Part shown: positions 24,215 to 33,788 of the stretch, piece after piece
How the letters are laid out: each line of letters opens with the position of its first letter
Position numbering within the stretch: the stretch's first letter is position 1
Assembly (NCBI GenBank): GCA_030149815.1
Contig: JASLHI010000012.1
Coordinates: 91,317 to 155,316, forward strand
Source: Aquirhabdus sp.
GTDB lineage: Bacteria; Pseudomonadota; Gammaproteobacteria; Pseudomonadales; Moraxellaceae
Direction of reading: 5' to 3'
Length of the DNA stretch: 64,000 nt
Made by a program: the position numbers and the translations under genes
The notes under the pieces: model-generated
Told to the model about the DNA's origin: nothing
The model's database searches: none
The model's input: only the letters and a program-made list of their open reading frames with translations

Positions 24215-24388
24215 ATGACCAGTATAGCGGTCACCCGAAAACCACTCACGAACGGCAAGCTGTGACAGCTAAACCTGAAAGAGAAAACCTATCCCTTGAA
24301 TGCGAGGGATGACCTATTTCTGGAAATTCTACCGAGTGACTCTAAAAGATGGCGGTTCAGAATTTGTAATATGATGATAGAAAAACCA
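24215..24388 (+). pseudogene. N-terminal fragment of a second tyrosine integrase
   Basis: ATG at 24215 opens with MTSIAVTRKPLTNGKL, then an in-frame TGA at 24263. It continues in the same frame with EKTYPLN, DDLFLEILPSDSKRWRFR. This is the DUF4102 arm-binding domain of P4-type integrases (normal text KxYPLxDGGGLFLEVxPSGSKxWRFRY). Everything after about residue 58 is missing; the TetR gene end begins at 24401. Upstream, GGTATAAC repeats (24177-24209) look like its arm sites. It differs from the intact integrase at 22553 and marks an older element at the same tRNA. Confidence 0.8.
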
Positions 24389-24400
24389 ATGCCATCGAAT

Positions 24401-24973
24401 TTAACTCTGACAGACTGACGCCCAAGCTGCATCTGCAAAAACTTCACGAAGATCCATCAATGGTGTTTTGCTGCGACCCGCTAACCAGCGTTTGGCGTAG
24501 TCATGCGTAGGCGCGATGATCAGCGAATAAAAGACCTCTTGTGATAATGCCTTGAGCCGTTCTACACCTTCGAGAGTTCGCAAACCTGCCCAAACTGCAT
24601 CATTGGTTTGTTTGACCTCATGACCATACTCTTGACGGCGCTCGGCCTGATTCAACGTCCGTCCATGATGAAAAATAAAATTCGCCCATATAGGATTCGC
24701 CACGATCCAATCAATATTGGCATAAACCAGTGTCCGCACCGCAAGCTCGATCTCAGTTACAGGCTGTAATGCCGTAGCCAATGTACTTTGAAATAAGCGC
24801 AATCCAGTAATATACACCTCTGCTGCCAGCCCTTCTTTATTGCCAAAATGATGATAAACGTTGCCGACACTCACGTTTGCGGTCTTACAAATCATCTCAA
24901 TCGTGGTCGCTTCCACACCATGCTCAACAAAGCAAGAAAGTGCCGCTGCGATGATCTCCTTGCGTCTGCTCAT
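24401..24973 (-). CDS. TetR family transcriptional regulator
   Basis: About 190 residues with a standard TetR HTH (IIAAALSCFVEHGVEATTIEMICKTANVSVGNVYHHFGNKEGL) and a helical effector domain. A Shine-Dalgarno sequence GAGGAAGG sits four bases before the ATG at 24973; starts at 24976 or 25024 are possible but less well placed. It is divergent from the metal-dependent hydrolase gene at 25300, with a 326-base gap, and probably represses it. The end of the gene directly follows the integrase remnant. Confidence 0.9.
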   Translation of the reverse strand: MSRRKEIIAAALSCFVEHGVEATTIEMICKTANVSVGNVYHHFGNKEGLAAEVYITGLRLFQSTLATALQPVTEIELAVRTLVYANIDWIVANPIWANFIFHHGRTLNQAERRQEYGHEVKQTNDAVWAGLRTLEGVERLKALSQEVFYSLIIAPTHDYAKRWLAGRSKTPLMDLREVFADAAWASVCQS

Positions 24974-25299
24974 CATCCCTTCCTCATAAAACAATATCTT
25001 AGGCGTGATTATGCCTGAATTCACAGCCGATACGAACCTATAGCATTACACATCCAGCAGTATCAGATCACAGCGTGACTCCTCAGTCCACGCGGTGTCT
25101 TTTGGCTTGCGTTGACAGGCTCTAAATAACAGAATAATATTCTGTTTAGATCAATAAACAATCAGATCCAATCTCAATTCATTCAAGAGTTCACATGTAT
25201 ACCAATGAAATCAAGACCTAACAGCAGCTATCCATCACTCAAATTGGTCTAAGCATCTTCAAACCATCTCTTTTTTATATGTTGATTAGGAGTCACCCT

Positions 25300-26253
25300 A
25301 TGAGCCATTACGCAGAAAGTTCAGCTCAATTTTCAATCGTCCATCCAGGCAGCGCGACCACTGCCGATACCACCCTCATCCCGCGTCCCATAAAATTCGA
25401 ATGGGCGAATGCGCCGTTACAATGGATTCCTAACGATCCCTTCGGCAGTCACATCATCAATCATTTTAGTTTTACGCTGGTCCGTGGTGAGCTTTTCTTC
25501 TGTCGTGTCTTTAACCAAGCTCTGCCATTCATCACCGATGATGCACTGCGTGAAGATGTCAAAACCTTTATCCGTCAAGAAGGCATACACTCCAGCGCAC
25601 ACCGTATTTCGATTGATGAATATCTAACACGTTACGGCGTTGATATCGCAGACAACTACAAACGTGAAATGTGGATATTTGAGCATATGCTCGCCAACAA
25701 GCCATTTGGTTTAACAATCCCTAAAGCACTGCAACGCCAATGGCTGCTTTTCCGCGTCGGCATCGTCGCGGCAGCAGAGCATTACACCAACGGTTTTGGT
25801 CAATACGTGCTGGATCATTGCGACTGGGCAGCCCGCGGCGCCGATCCTGAAGTTAGTGACTTATTTACATGGCACAGTGCCGAAGAAGTCGAACATCGTA
25901 CAGTCGCTTACGACCTCTATCGCCATCTCGGTGGAACCCACAGTATGAAAGCGCTCATCATGAGCTTCGTTGCGCCAATGTTTACCTACATTATGGCGGC
26001 TGGTGCTGCACAGTTGGCACAAGCCGATGCAGAAGCCCCAGCTGAGATCAAAAGCCTATTGAAACTTGGCTTTTGGCGAGCATGGGCGCGCTCAAGTAAA
26101 AATAACAACATGATGAGTTTAGGATGGTTCTTGGCCAAGCCTCGCAGCTTTTATTCGCGCAACTACTCACCGCTCTCAGAAGGCAATACCGCACAAGCCT
26201 TGGCCTATATCAATGCGTCTCCTGGTGTGATTGCGAACGGCCTGCGCCACTAA
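25300..26253 (+). CDS. Predicted metal-dependent hydrolase (PF10118 family)
   Basis: About 317 residues. The pattern RQEGIHSSAH and, further on, TWHSAEEVEHRTVAYDLY gives Glu and His ligands spaced as in ferritin-like diiron proteins, which fits the PF10118 putative metal-dependent hydrolase family. The substrate is unknown. ATG 25300 has GGAG 8 bases upstream; an in-frame earlier start at 25279 is less likely. It is followed after 77 bases by an alpha/beta hydrolase, and the two likely form an operon controlled by the divergent TetR gene. Confidence 0.82.
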   Translation: MSHYAESSAQFSIVHPGSATTADTTLIPRPIKFEWANAPLQWIPNDPFGSHIINHFSFTLVRGELFFCRVFNQALPFITDDALREDVKTFIRQEGIHSSAHRISIDEYLTRYGVDIADNYKREMWIFEHMLANKPFGLTIPKALQRQWLLFRVGIVAAAEHYTNGFGQYVLDHCDWAARGADPEVSDLFTWHSAEEVEHRTVAYDLYRHLGGTHSMKALIMSFVAPMFTYIMAAGAAQLAQADAEAPAEIKSLLKLGFWRAWARSSKNNNMMSLGWFLAKPRSFYSRNYSPLSEGNTAQALAYINASPGVIANGLRH

Positions 26254-26330
26254 ACTTACACGTCTTCAACACGCCACCGATCACTGGATTGGTGGCGGAA
26301 TTTTATTGTTTCTATAGAGAATACAACGCT

Positions 26331-27221
26331 ATGCCTCATCATCCGCAACACGATATCATCAGTTTGGAAGATATTCATCTTGCCGTCTACCAATGGGGAC
26401 AAGCCCATAACAGTAAGCCGACCTTAGTCTGTATTCATGGTTATCCTGATGATGCCAGCGTCTGGACGGCTTTTGCCGAACAACTTGCTGAGCGCTTTCA
26501 TGTTGTCGCCTATGATGTTCGCGGCAGTGGTCTCTCCTCCAAGCCCAAAGCCACCAGTGCTTATCAATTTGATCAATTGATCAGCGACCTTGGTGCCGTA
26601 ATTGATTTTGTCAGCCCTGATCGCGCCGTTCATCTCGTCGGTTATGACTGGGGAGCACTGCAAGGTTGGGATGCGATTCTCAGTAATCGTCTTCAGGGTC
26701 GTATCGCAGGTTTTAGCACAGCTGCACCAAGTCTTGATCATGTTGGTCACTGGTTTCAACGTCGTCTACGCTCTGGCAAAGCCTCTGAACTACGGCAATT
26801 CGTGCAACGTGCTCTCGGCTCTTCCTATATGGCCATGATTCAACTGCCGATTCTGCCTGAACTCACATGGCAATTTGGTCTTGGCAAACTATGGCCTCAT
26901 CTGGTTGGGCGTATGGAGTGCACTGCTGTTCCCGCCAATCCAAATCTCGTCAGTGACGCCACACACGGTCTCGGTCTGTACCGCGCCAATCTGATCCCTG
27001 TATTGACCCAGCCCAGCCTGCGCAGCACCCATCTACCAATACAACTGCTGATCATGACTCATGATCCCTTTGTTGCCCCGATCTTGTTTGAGGGGATGAA
27101 AGAGTGGGCGCCACAGAGCCAATCGATATCGATCAAAGCAGGTCATTGGTGGCTGCTCAGTCAACCGCACATCGTCGCCGAACAGATTGCACTCTATATT
27201 GATCAAATCTATCCTAACTAA
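26331..27221 (+). CDS. Alpha/beta hydrolase, epoxide hydrolase / haloalkane dehalogenase-like
   Basis: A 296-residue alpha/beta-fold enzyme. The oxyanion-hole segment is HGYPDDASVW (residues 35-44). The nucleophile elbow is GYDWGA with Asp as nucleophile, as in epoxide hydrolases and dehalogenases, not Ser. The acid is likely the Asp of THDPF and the base the His of KAGHWW near the C-terminus. The first part of the longer open frame (from 26124) overlaps the previous gene and lacks family features, so ATG 26331 is preferred. Substrate unknown; probably cytoplasmic. Confidence 0.87.
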   Translation: MPHHPQHDIISLEDIHLAVYQWGQAHNSKPTLVCIHGYPDDASVWTAFAEQLAERFHVVAYDVRGSGLSSKPKATSAYQFDQLISDLGAVIDFVSPDRAVHLVGYDWGALQGWDAILSNRLQGRIAGFSTAAPSLDHVGHWFQRRLRSGKASELRQFVQRALGSSYMAMIQLPILPELTWQFGLGKLWPHLVGRMECTAVPANPNLVSDATHGLGLYRANLIPVLTQPSLRSTHLPIQLLIMTHDPFVAPILFEGMKEWAPQSQSISIKAGHWWLLSQPHIVAEQIALYIDQIYPN

Positions 27222-27396
27222 TCCGCCATGGTTTCATGAGTCCAAAATATTGATCTACTGATGAGACCACCCCCAAAACATTTCCAACTCTCAAAGATCC
27301 GATATTCTATTTTTAACAATTTTCTATATACAGTTTTCAACTCGATGACTGTAGAATTTGCTCGTTCAATTTCTGTCGAAATCCACACAGTCGCTT

Positions 27397-27858
27397 ATGC
27401 TTCTATCTCGCATTATCATTCAGCTACTTTGTCTGCTCAGTTATATCTGGGTTTCGACAGGTGTCGCCAATGCGATGCAACTCTATCAAGCAAGCGTTCA
27501 AGAGCCGACTGCGCAAATTATTGTTGATGACGATCGTCACCGTTTAATACTCCATCATCAAGGCTACCGTGATTCACACGAACCTAAAGCCAATGGTGCA
27601 CCGCACATCCATAGTGATCATGTCATCAAGCTGAGTTGTGCGCATCCAGAGTTTTCGGCATTAGCTAGTCATGTGAAATTAGCAAAAGTTAAGATTGCTA
27701 CCGATGTGTTAGTTGCTTATTTACCGCCACCTGTCTTTAGTTACACTGCATTCGCACAAAAAACGCTTGTGGCACAACAACCACCACCAGCAAATTCACC
27801 ACCATTAAGTCGCAACTCCTCAATTGCAATTGTTCAGTTAACCCAACTCCGAATTTAG
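27397..27858 (+). CDS. Exported His-rich protein upstream of metal efflux genes (CzcI-like position)
   Basis: About 153 residues. The N-terminus is a signal peptide (MLLSRIIIQLLCLLSYIWVS...VANA). The mature part contains clusters of His and Asp (DDDRHRLILHHQ, GAPHIHSDH), consistent with periplasmic metal binding. It is the first gene before the efflux operon, a place where small regulatory or metal-sensing proteins such as CzcI occur. No strong family match was recognised. Start ATG at 27397 is preferred to the earlier 27358 because it begins the signal peptide directly. Confidence 0.65.
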   Translation: MLLSRIIIQLLCLLSYIWVSTGVANAMQLYQASVQEPTAQIIVDDDRHRLILHHQGYRDSHEPKANGAPHIHSDHVIKLSCAHPEFSALASHVKLAKVKIATDVLVAYLPPPVFSYTAFAQKTLVAQQPPPANSPPLSRNSSIAIVQLTQLRI

Positions 27859-27959
27859 CCACATCTCGCTCTGCCATTCGTGTGGGGCATCTTCTCGTTT
27901 AAACCATTGCGGCCACGCCGCGTATCCCAATTTCTTAAAATTTAATCTAAAGGATAGTC

Positions 27960-29060
27960 ATGTCTTTTATTCGTCCCTTGACGAGCGCAGTCGCCATGCT
28001 GCTGCTCAGTGCTGCTCCTTATTTACATGCCGCCGCCAATAATCGTTTTCCTGTGACTGATGTTCAAATGCGTACGCTGGGTATTGAGCTTGTCGCGCTG
28101 AGTACTCAGTCGAATAACGTCAATGCAAGTTTTCCAGCCCAAGTCATTTTACCGCCACAGCAAGAAACCATTGTCAGTGCTCCTCTTGCAGGTTTGGTCA
28201 CTCGAATTTTGGTGCAAGAAAACCAACAAGTCGCTAAAGGTACACCACTACTCATTCTCAGCAGTCCACAACTCGGTGAACAGCAACTCTTATTGATCCA
28301 AGCCCAGAATCGTGTACGTCTTGCCAGCTCAACGGCAAGCCGTGAACGTGCTTTGTTTAAGGAAGGTATTATCGCTGAACGACGTGTCATTGAGGCGGAC
28401 TCTGTGCTGCGTGATGCTCAAGCTGTTCTGCAACAAGCGAAAATGACTTTGAGCCTATCGGGTGTCGGCGGCGCTGCACTCAATCGAATGAGTCAAAGCA
28501 ACAAGATCAGCAATCAACTCACCATCACAGCTCCGAATGCAGCAACCATCATGATCCTGTCAGCAAAACTCGGGCAACGCGTCGCTGCTGCTGATCCACT
28601 GCTGCAACTTGCCAAACTCGATACCTTTTGGCTGAATATTCAAGTTCCGAGTGGCGATATAGGCCGTTGGTCATCTGGTCAACACGTCCAAATCAATGGA
28701 GGCGGTTCTGGAACAATTATGAGCATCCATCCATTGAGTCGAAATGGTCAAACCTCATCTGTTCGCGCCAAGGTAACGTCTGGGGCTTCTGCGCTGCATT
28801 TAGGTCAATTTGTTCAAGTGAAATTACCGTTGATCGCAAGCAACTCATGGAATATCCCAATCTCAGCGATTGCCCGTCAAGGTGAGAACGCTGTGGTTTT
28901 TGTCCGTGACAAAGATTGTTTTCGCGCTATCCCCATCAAGGTGCTCACCAGTGCAGGACAACGCGCCCAAATCAGCGGCGCACTGAAAGCGAATGATCGT
29001 ATCGCATCGACCAGCGTCATCGCGCTAAAGGCTGCATGGCAAGGTGGCGCGGAGGAATAA
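27960..29060 (+). CDS. RND efflux periplasmic adaptor subunit (membrane fusion protein), heavy-metal type
   Basis: A 366-residue MFP with an N-terminal signal peptide (ending near LHAAA). A barrel-sandwich hybrid domain starts near 65 (VSAPLAGLVTRILVQENQQVAKGTPLLIL), followed by an alpha-hairpin, the second lipoyl half (ITAPNAATIMILSAKLGQRVAAADPLLQL) and a beta-barrel (VFVRDKDCFRAIPIKV). It links the inner-membrane pump at 29065 to the outer-membrane channel at 32449. It is somewhat short relative to CzcB and lacks the extended His-rich N-terminus of that protein. The pump gene follows after 4 bases. Confidence 0.92.
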   Translation: MSFIRPLTSAVAMLLLSAAPYLHAAANNRFPVTDVQMRTLGIELVALSTQSNNVNASFPAQVILPPQQETIVSAPLAGLVTRILVQENQQVAKGTPLLILSSPQLGEQQLLLIQAQNRVRLASSTASRERALFKEGIIAERRVIEADSVLRDAQAVLQQAKMTLSLSGVGGAALNRMSQSNKISNQLTITAPNAATIMILSAKLGQRVAAADPLLQLAKLDTFWLNIQVPSGDIGRWSSGQHVQINGGGSGTIMSIHPLSRNGQTSSVRAKVTSGASALHLGQFVQVKLPLIASNSWNIPISAIARQGENAVVFVRDKDCFRAIPIKVLTSAGQRAQISGALKANDRIASTSVIALKAAWQGGAEE

Positions 29061-29064
29061 AACC

Positions 29065-32000
29065 ATGATCACGCAATTGATCCAATTCGCGCTCTCACAG
29101 CGCAGCTTTATTTTGATTACGGCGGCTTTGCTATCAGGTGTAGGTTGGTATTCATTTAATCAGATTCCAATTGATGCCTTCCCCGATGTCGCCAGCCAGC
29201 AAGTCAAAATCATTTTGAAAGCACCCGGCATGACCCCAGAAGAAGTGGAAAGTCGTGTCGCTGTACCGATTGAAACCGAAATGCTCGGTATTCCGAAGCA
29301 AGAAATGCTGCGGACAACGGTTAAATACGGCATCGTTGACCTGACATTAACCTTTAATGATGGTACAGACATCTACTGGGCGCGACAGCAAGTCGCTGAA
29401 CGACTCACAGGAGTTATGTCAGAGTTACCTGCTAGCGTGGAAGGCGGTATGGCACCCATCACCACACCCCTAGGCGAAATGTTCCAGTTCACGGTAGACA
29501 ATCCCAATCTGAGCCTGATGGAGCGAAAATCTCTACTTGATTGGATCATTCGCCCTGCACTGCGAACCGTATCAGGTGTCGCCGACGTCAATGTGCTAGG
29601 CGGTGTCACCCGTAGCTATGAGGTCATTCCCGACCCAATCCGTATGGCCGCATCAGGCATCACACCAGATTTGCTCAAGGCAAAAATTGAAGCCAACAAT
29701 CGTAATGATGGCGCGGGTCGTCTCATTGAAGGAGGTGAAGTTCTGCTGATACGTAGTAAAGGTAATATTTCCAGCATCGACGACCTGAAAGCCATCGTGA
29801 TTAAAGTGGACGGCACGACGCCATTACGCGTCAGCGATGTTGCTGAAGTGAAAATCGGCGAAATGACCCGCAACGGTGTCGTGACTCAAGATGGTCAACA
29901 TGAAGCTGTCGAAGGTCTGGTGCTTGGTCTTGCTGGTGCCAATGCCAGACAGGTCGTCACAGGTGTTGAGCAAAGGATTAAAGAACTCACGCCAAGTTTG
30001 CCTAAAGGCACTCAAATCAAGGTGTTCTATAACCGTGCTGATCTGGTCAATAAAGCAGTACATACCGTGAGCAAATCGTTAGCTGAAGCGATTATCTTAG
30101 TCTTAGTATTGCTTGGTGTATTTTTGGGTAATCTTCGAGCTGCGATTACGGTTGCTCTAATCCTGCCCTTATCCGCGTTATCAACTTTTATTCTGATGCG
30201 CCAAGTCGGTATGTCAGCCAATCTAATGAGTTTAGGCGGTCTTGCGATTGCCATTGGCATGCTGGTTGATGCGGCGGTGGTCGTGGTCGAAAACGTAGTT
30301 CAGCATCTGGCACATGATCCATCTAAAGGTAAACTGCCACGTCTGCACATCATCTATCGTTCAGTTCGAGAAGTTGCTGCGCCTGTCGTTACAGGGATGT
30401 TGATCATTATCATCGTGTTTTTGCCGTTACTTACCCTGCAAGGCATGGAAGGCAAATTCTTCGTTCCCGTTGCATTGACCATTGTTTTTGCACTGTTTAG
30501 CTCATTACTCCTCTCATTGACGGTGATTCCAGTACTCGCATCATTTCTGCTGAAATCCGTATCGCATGAAGAACCTTGGCTGCCGCGCCAACTTCTGCGT
30601 CTTTACACCCCACTTCTTGATAAAGCCTTTTTGCATCAAAAGATCGTTTTTGTCAGTGCAGCAATCCTGCTTGCCCTTGCTGGTGTTGTCTACACGCAGG
30701 TTGGTAAGACCTTTATTCCTGCAATGGATGAAGGTGACATTGTCATGGGCATCGAAAAGTTCCCTTCCATTAGCCTAGAAGAATCGGCTGCTTTGGATTT
30801 AAAGATCCAACAGGCAGTGATGAAATCTGTGCCAGAAGTCATTGGCGTTGTGGCTCGTGCAGGATCAGACGACATCGGGCTAGACCCCATGGGGCTAAAT
30901 CAGACCGATACGTTTCTGATTTTAAAACCACGCAATGAGTGGCGGATACAGTCCAAAGAAGAGTTACTTGCCGAATTACGCAAAGTACTCGATCAACTGC
31001 CGGGAACAACCTATAGCTTTACCATGCCCATCGAAATGCGTGTTTCCGAGATGATTATGGGCGTCCGTGGTGATCTGGCGGTGAAGATTTATGGTCATGA
31101 TTTACCCACGTTGAATCGCCTTGCTGCTGAAATCTCAAGCGTCCTCAAAACCGTTGAAGGCAGTCAAGACGTCAATACCATCGTCAATGATGGCGTGCAA
31201 TACCTCAGTGTGGCGGTTGACCGCTTGGCCGCAGGTCGTTTTGGTCTATCAGTAGAAGATGTGCAAGAAACTCTACGCCTGCAAATTCAAGGGATACAAG
31301 CAGGAAAAGTATTAGAAGGCAATCACCGCATTCCAATTCAGATTCGAGGCTCAGCAGATATCCGTATGTCACCCGGTGATTTTGCCAATCAACGTATCAT
31401 CACGCCGTCTGGTGAGTCTGTTCCGCTCAGTAGTATTGCCACACTTCAGCGTGTTGCAGGCCCAGTTAAAATTGATCGTGAAATGGGTAGCCGCTATAGC
31501 GTAGTGGTCAGCAATGTCACTGGACGCGATCTGGTTGGTTTTGTTGAAGATGCCAAACAAGCCATCGCAACCAAAGTCAAAATGCCGGAAGGCTATCGTG
31601 TCACTTTTGGCGGTGAATTTGAAAATCAGCAACGCGCAGCCGCGCGCCTAAGCTTGGTCACACCGATCGCCTTGGTGCTGATTTTTATGCTTCTATTTTC
31701 TAGTTTCCGTTCGGTGCGTCAGTCGCTATTGGTGCTGAGTAACATTCCATTTGCCTTAGTTGGCGGAATAACGGCTTTATGGCTGACTGGTGAATATCTC
31801 TCTGTGCCCGCCTCGGTTGGTTTTATCGCGTTACTCGGAATTGCAGTGCTCAATGGCGTGGTGATGGTGAGTTACTTTAATCAACTCCATACCGAAGGCA
31901 TGCCGATTGATCAAGTCGTGCGCGAAGGTGCTGGGCGTCGTTTGCGCCCCGTATTGATGACGGCGGCCATTACTGCATTTGGTCTATTGCCATTATTGTT

Positions 32001-32157
32001 TGCAACTGGCCCCGGATCTGAAATTCAGCGTCCGCTCGCCATCGTAGTCATTGGCGGTCTCATCACAGCGACTGTACTGACCTTATTTATCTTACCCATG
32101 TTGTATTCCCGATTTGCATTCAAAAAGGTCGTCTTAAAGGAGGAACGTCATGACTGA
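29065..32157 (+). CDS. Heavy-metal efflux RND transporter (CusA/CzcA family)
   Basis: An inner-membrane proton-driven pump of about 1030 residues with the usual 12-helix RND plan: N-terminal TM helix, a large periplasmic loop, TM2-6, a second loop, TM8-12. The charge-relay segment in TM4 reads AIAIGMLVDAAVVVVEN. The later Asp and the Glu are kept, but the first Asp of the CzcA-type DFG motif is absent, as in the AIG-type motif of copper/silver pumps. The periplasmic text (GVRGDLAVKIYG) looks closer to CzcA, so the metal is uncertain. ATG 29065 is preferred over the in-frame 29044. It overlaps the next gene by 8 bases. Confidence 0.93.
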   Translation: MITQLIQFALSQRSFILITAALLSGVGWYSFNQIPIDAFPDVASQQVKIILKAPGMTPEEVESRVAVPIETEMLGIPKQEMLRTTVKYGIVDLTLTFNDGTDIYWARQQVAERLTGVMSELPASVEGGMAPITTPLGEMFQFTVDNPNLSLMERKSLLDWIIRPALRTVSGVADVNVLGGVTRSYEVIPDPIRMAASGITPDLLKAKIEANNRNDGAGRLIEGGEVLLIRSKGNISSIDDLKAIVIKVDGTTPLRVSDVAEVKIGEMTRNGVVTQDGQHEAVEGLVLGLAGANARQVVTGVEQRIKELTPSLPKGTQIKVFYNRADLVNKAVHTVSKSLAEAIILVLVLLGVFLGNLRAAITVALILPLSALSTFILMRQVGMSANLMSLGGLAIAIGMLVDAAVVVVENVVQHLAHDPSKGKLPRLHIIYRSVREVAAPVVTGMLIIIIVFLPLLTLQGMEGKFFVPVALTIVFALFSSLLLSLTVIPVLASFLLKSVSHEEPWLPRQLLRLYTPLLDKAFLHQKIVFVSAAILLALAGVVYTQVGKTFIPAMDEGDIVMGIEKFPSISLEESAALDLKIQQAVMKSVPEVIGVVARAGSDDIGLDPMGLNQTDTFLILKPRNEWRIQSKEELLAELRKVLDQLPGTTYSFTMPIEMRVSEMIMGVRGDLAVKIYGHDLPTLNRLAAEISSVLKTVEGSQDVNTIVNDGVQYLSVAVDRLAAGRFGLSVEDVQETLRLQIQGIQAGKVLEGNHRIPIQIRGSADIRMSPGDFANQRIITPSGESVPLSSIATLQRVAGPVKIDREMGSRYSVVVSNVTGRDLVGFVEDAKQAIATKVKMPEGYRVTFGGEFENQQRAAARLSLVTPIALVLIFMLLFSSFRSVRQSLLVLSNIPFALVGGITALWLTGEYLSVPASVGFIALLGIAVLNGVVMVSYFNQLHTEGMPIDQVVREGAGRRLRPVLMTAAITAFGLLPLLFATGPGSEIQRPLAIVVIGGLITATVLTLFILPMLYSRFAFKKVVLKEERHD

Positions 32158-32449
32158 AGTTTGTCTTTATTTATTGGCGGCTCCTGAACTTGAGGAAAAG
32201 CTGCTTGATCAACTCCTCATGCATCCGCAGTTGTCTCACTTTGTCAGCCAACCCGCCGCGAGTCATGGTGGTCATTTGAATGATCTCAATCAAGGAGAAC
32301 AAGTCCTCGGTCGAGGTGATGCAGTGCTTATTCAGGCACAACTCACACTGAAGGATGCCAATGATCTCATTACTACACTACGTGTAGATTTTGCCCAAAG
32401 TAGCGTGCTGTTTTGGATTGTGCCTGTTTTGACAAAAGGAGTGCTTTAA
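32150..32449 (+). CDS. DUF3240 family protein
   Basis: A 99-residue cytoplasmic protein overlapping the end of the pump gene by 8 bases. The text LYLLAAPELEEKLLDQLL and GRGDAVLIQAQL fits the DUF3240 family. That family is almost always found in heavy-metal RND operons and may be PII-like in fold; its role is not established. Its stop codon overlaps the next start (TAATG), so all genes from 27960 are translationally coupled. Confidence 0.85.
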   Translation: MTEVCLYLLAAPELEEKLLDQLLMHPQLSHFVSQPAASHGGHLNDLNQGEQVLGRGDAVLIQAQLTLKDANDLITTLRVDFAQSSVLFWIVPVLTKGVL

Positions 32450-33723
32450 TGAAACCTTTTTCTCTCATCATGTTTCCACTCTTACTGAGCCTGAATGCCT
32501 CGGCAGCTGAGTCAGAAGTGATCATTCCACAATTCCTACCCGAAGGATTAGCTCGGCAATTACTTGTCAACGATCCTGAAATCGCCAGCGCAGAAAGTAC
32601 ATTACGTTCTGCTCAGATTGGCGCTGAGCAACAACGATTATCTCCCTACGACTGGGTCGCACGCGGCACTTATCAACGGCGCGACTATCGGAATAGTACA
32701 GGGTCAGGTAACAACTCAAACTCTAATGAGTGGAATGTGGGTATTGAGCGGACAGTGCGTTTACCAGCCAAAGTCAGTGCAGATCAAGCCAGCAGCCATG
32801 CCACAAATGCACTGGCACAGCTTCAAGCACAACAAGTACGTCGTCAAGCTGTGTCTGGTTTACTCAATGCTTGGTTGGACTGGCTGGATGCCGATACTCG
32901 GAAGTCGCTATTACTACGGCAACAAATCGCGGTTTCTGATAATGTCGCGGCAGTACGTAAACGCGTGCGAGCTGGCGATGCTGCTCAACTTGAACAACAA
33001 CTTACCATGGCAGAATTGGCAACCGTCCAGCGTCAAGTCAGCGCAGCGTCTTCGCTAGCATCCAGCAAATTGACACAATTGACTACACGTTACTCCATGA
33101 CCAATGAGCTCATCACCAGAGATTTGCCAACACCGATCAAGGTGACTCATGACGCAGCATGGTGGCAAACACGACAGCTTGCGATGAATCTTGAGCTTGA
33201 AATTGCCCAAGCTCAGATCAATATCGCTTCCGCGGCAGTGAATCGAGCCAAGGCTGATCGTCTACCCGATCCAACACTTGGAGTCTTTACCGCCAGTGAA
33301 GCGCATGGCAATGAGCGTATTATAGGTCTATCGGCGAGTATTCCTCTTGGCAGTCAACGACGTGCGTTAGAGATCGAGCGTATGCAAACCCAGCTAGAAA
33401 GCGTCCGCCTCAATCGTGTCCTCATCGAACGTGAGCAGCGTGCTGAAAGTATCAATCGCTACAACGCAGCGACTGATGCATATGAACAATGGCAATTAGC
33501 ACAGCAAACTGCATCTCTGATGGCTAAAAATGCAAAGCTCACGCAAAAGGCTTATACATTAGGCGAAGGCGATATTCAGCAACTCCTCCTAGCGCAGCGC
33601 CAAACACTCTCCGCCGTAGAAGATGAATCGAGCGCCAAAGTCACAGCCCTTCGCACCTATGCGGATCTGCTACTGAATGCACAACTCTTGTGGCCTAACT
33701 TGCTGAACGCTAAAGCCCTGTAA
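32449..33723 (+). CDS. TolC-family outer-membrane efflux protein (CzcC-like)
   Basis: About 424 residues with a signal peptide (LLSLNASAA). Two repeats of the outer-membrane efflux fold are visible: long helices rich in Ala, Gln and Arg, with the typical LAxQLLVNDPEIASAEST start and a second half starting at MNLELEIAQAQINIASAAV. It forms the outer-membrane channel of the metal pump. It is the last gene of the operon, followed by a bidirectional terminator. Start at 32449 immediately precedes the signal peptide; a start at 32413 is possible. Confidence 0.92.
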   Translation: MKPFSLIMFPLLLSLNASAAESEVIIPQFLPEGLARQLLVNDPEIASAESTLRSAQIGAEQQRLSPYDWVARGTYQRRDYRNSTGSGNNSNSNEWNVGIERTVRLPAKVSADQASSHATNALAQLQAQQVRRQAVSGLLNAWLDWLDADTRKSLLLRQQIAVSDNVAAVRKRVRAGDAAQLEQQLTMAELATVQRQVSAASSLASSKLTQLTTRYSMTNELITRDLPTPIKVTHDAAWWQTRQLAMNLELEIAQAQINIASAAVNRAKADRLPDPTLGVFTASEAHGNERIIGLSASIPLGSQRRALEIERMQTQLESVRLNRVLIEREQRAESINRYNAATDAYEQWQLAQQTASLMAKNAKLTQKAYTLGEGDIQQLLLAQRQTLSAVEDESSAKVTALRTYADLLLNAQLLWPNLLNAKAL

Positions 33724-33737
33724 GTACGATTGAAACG

Positions 33738-33768
33738 AAAAAAGCGGATAAAATCTATCCGCTTTTTT
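33738..33768. terminator. Bidirectional terminator between the efflux operon and the convergent gene
   Basis: GCGGATA-AAATC-TATCCGC with an A run on the left and six T on the right. It can end both the rightward efflux operon and the leftward gene at 33789. Confidence 0.9.
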
Positions 33769-33788
33769 ATATACCAATCATCGCCGTA

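Noticed and set aside
27261..27527. 88-residue frame before the efflux operon
   Set aside because: It overlaps the His-rich exported protein in another frame and lacks signal, domain or ribosome-binding site.
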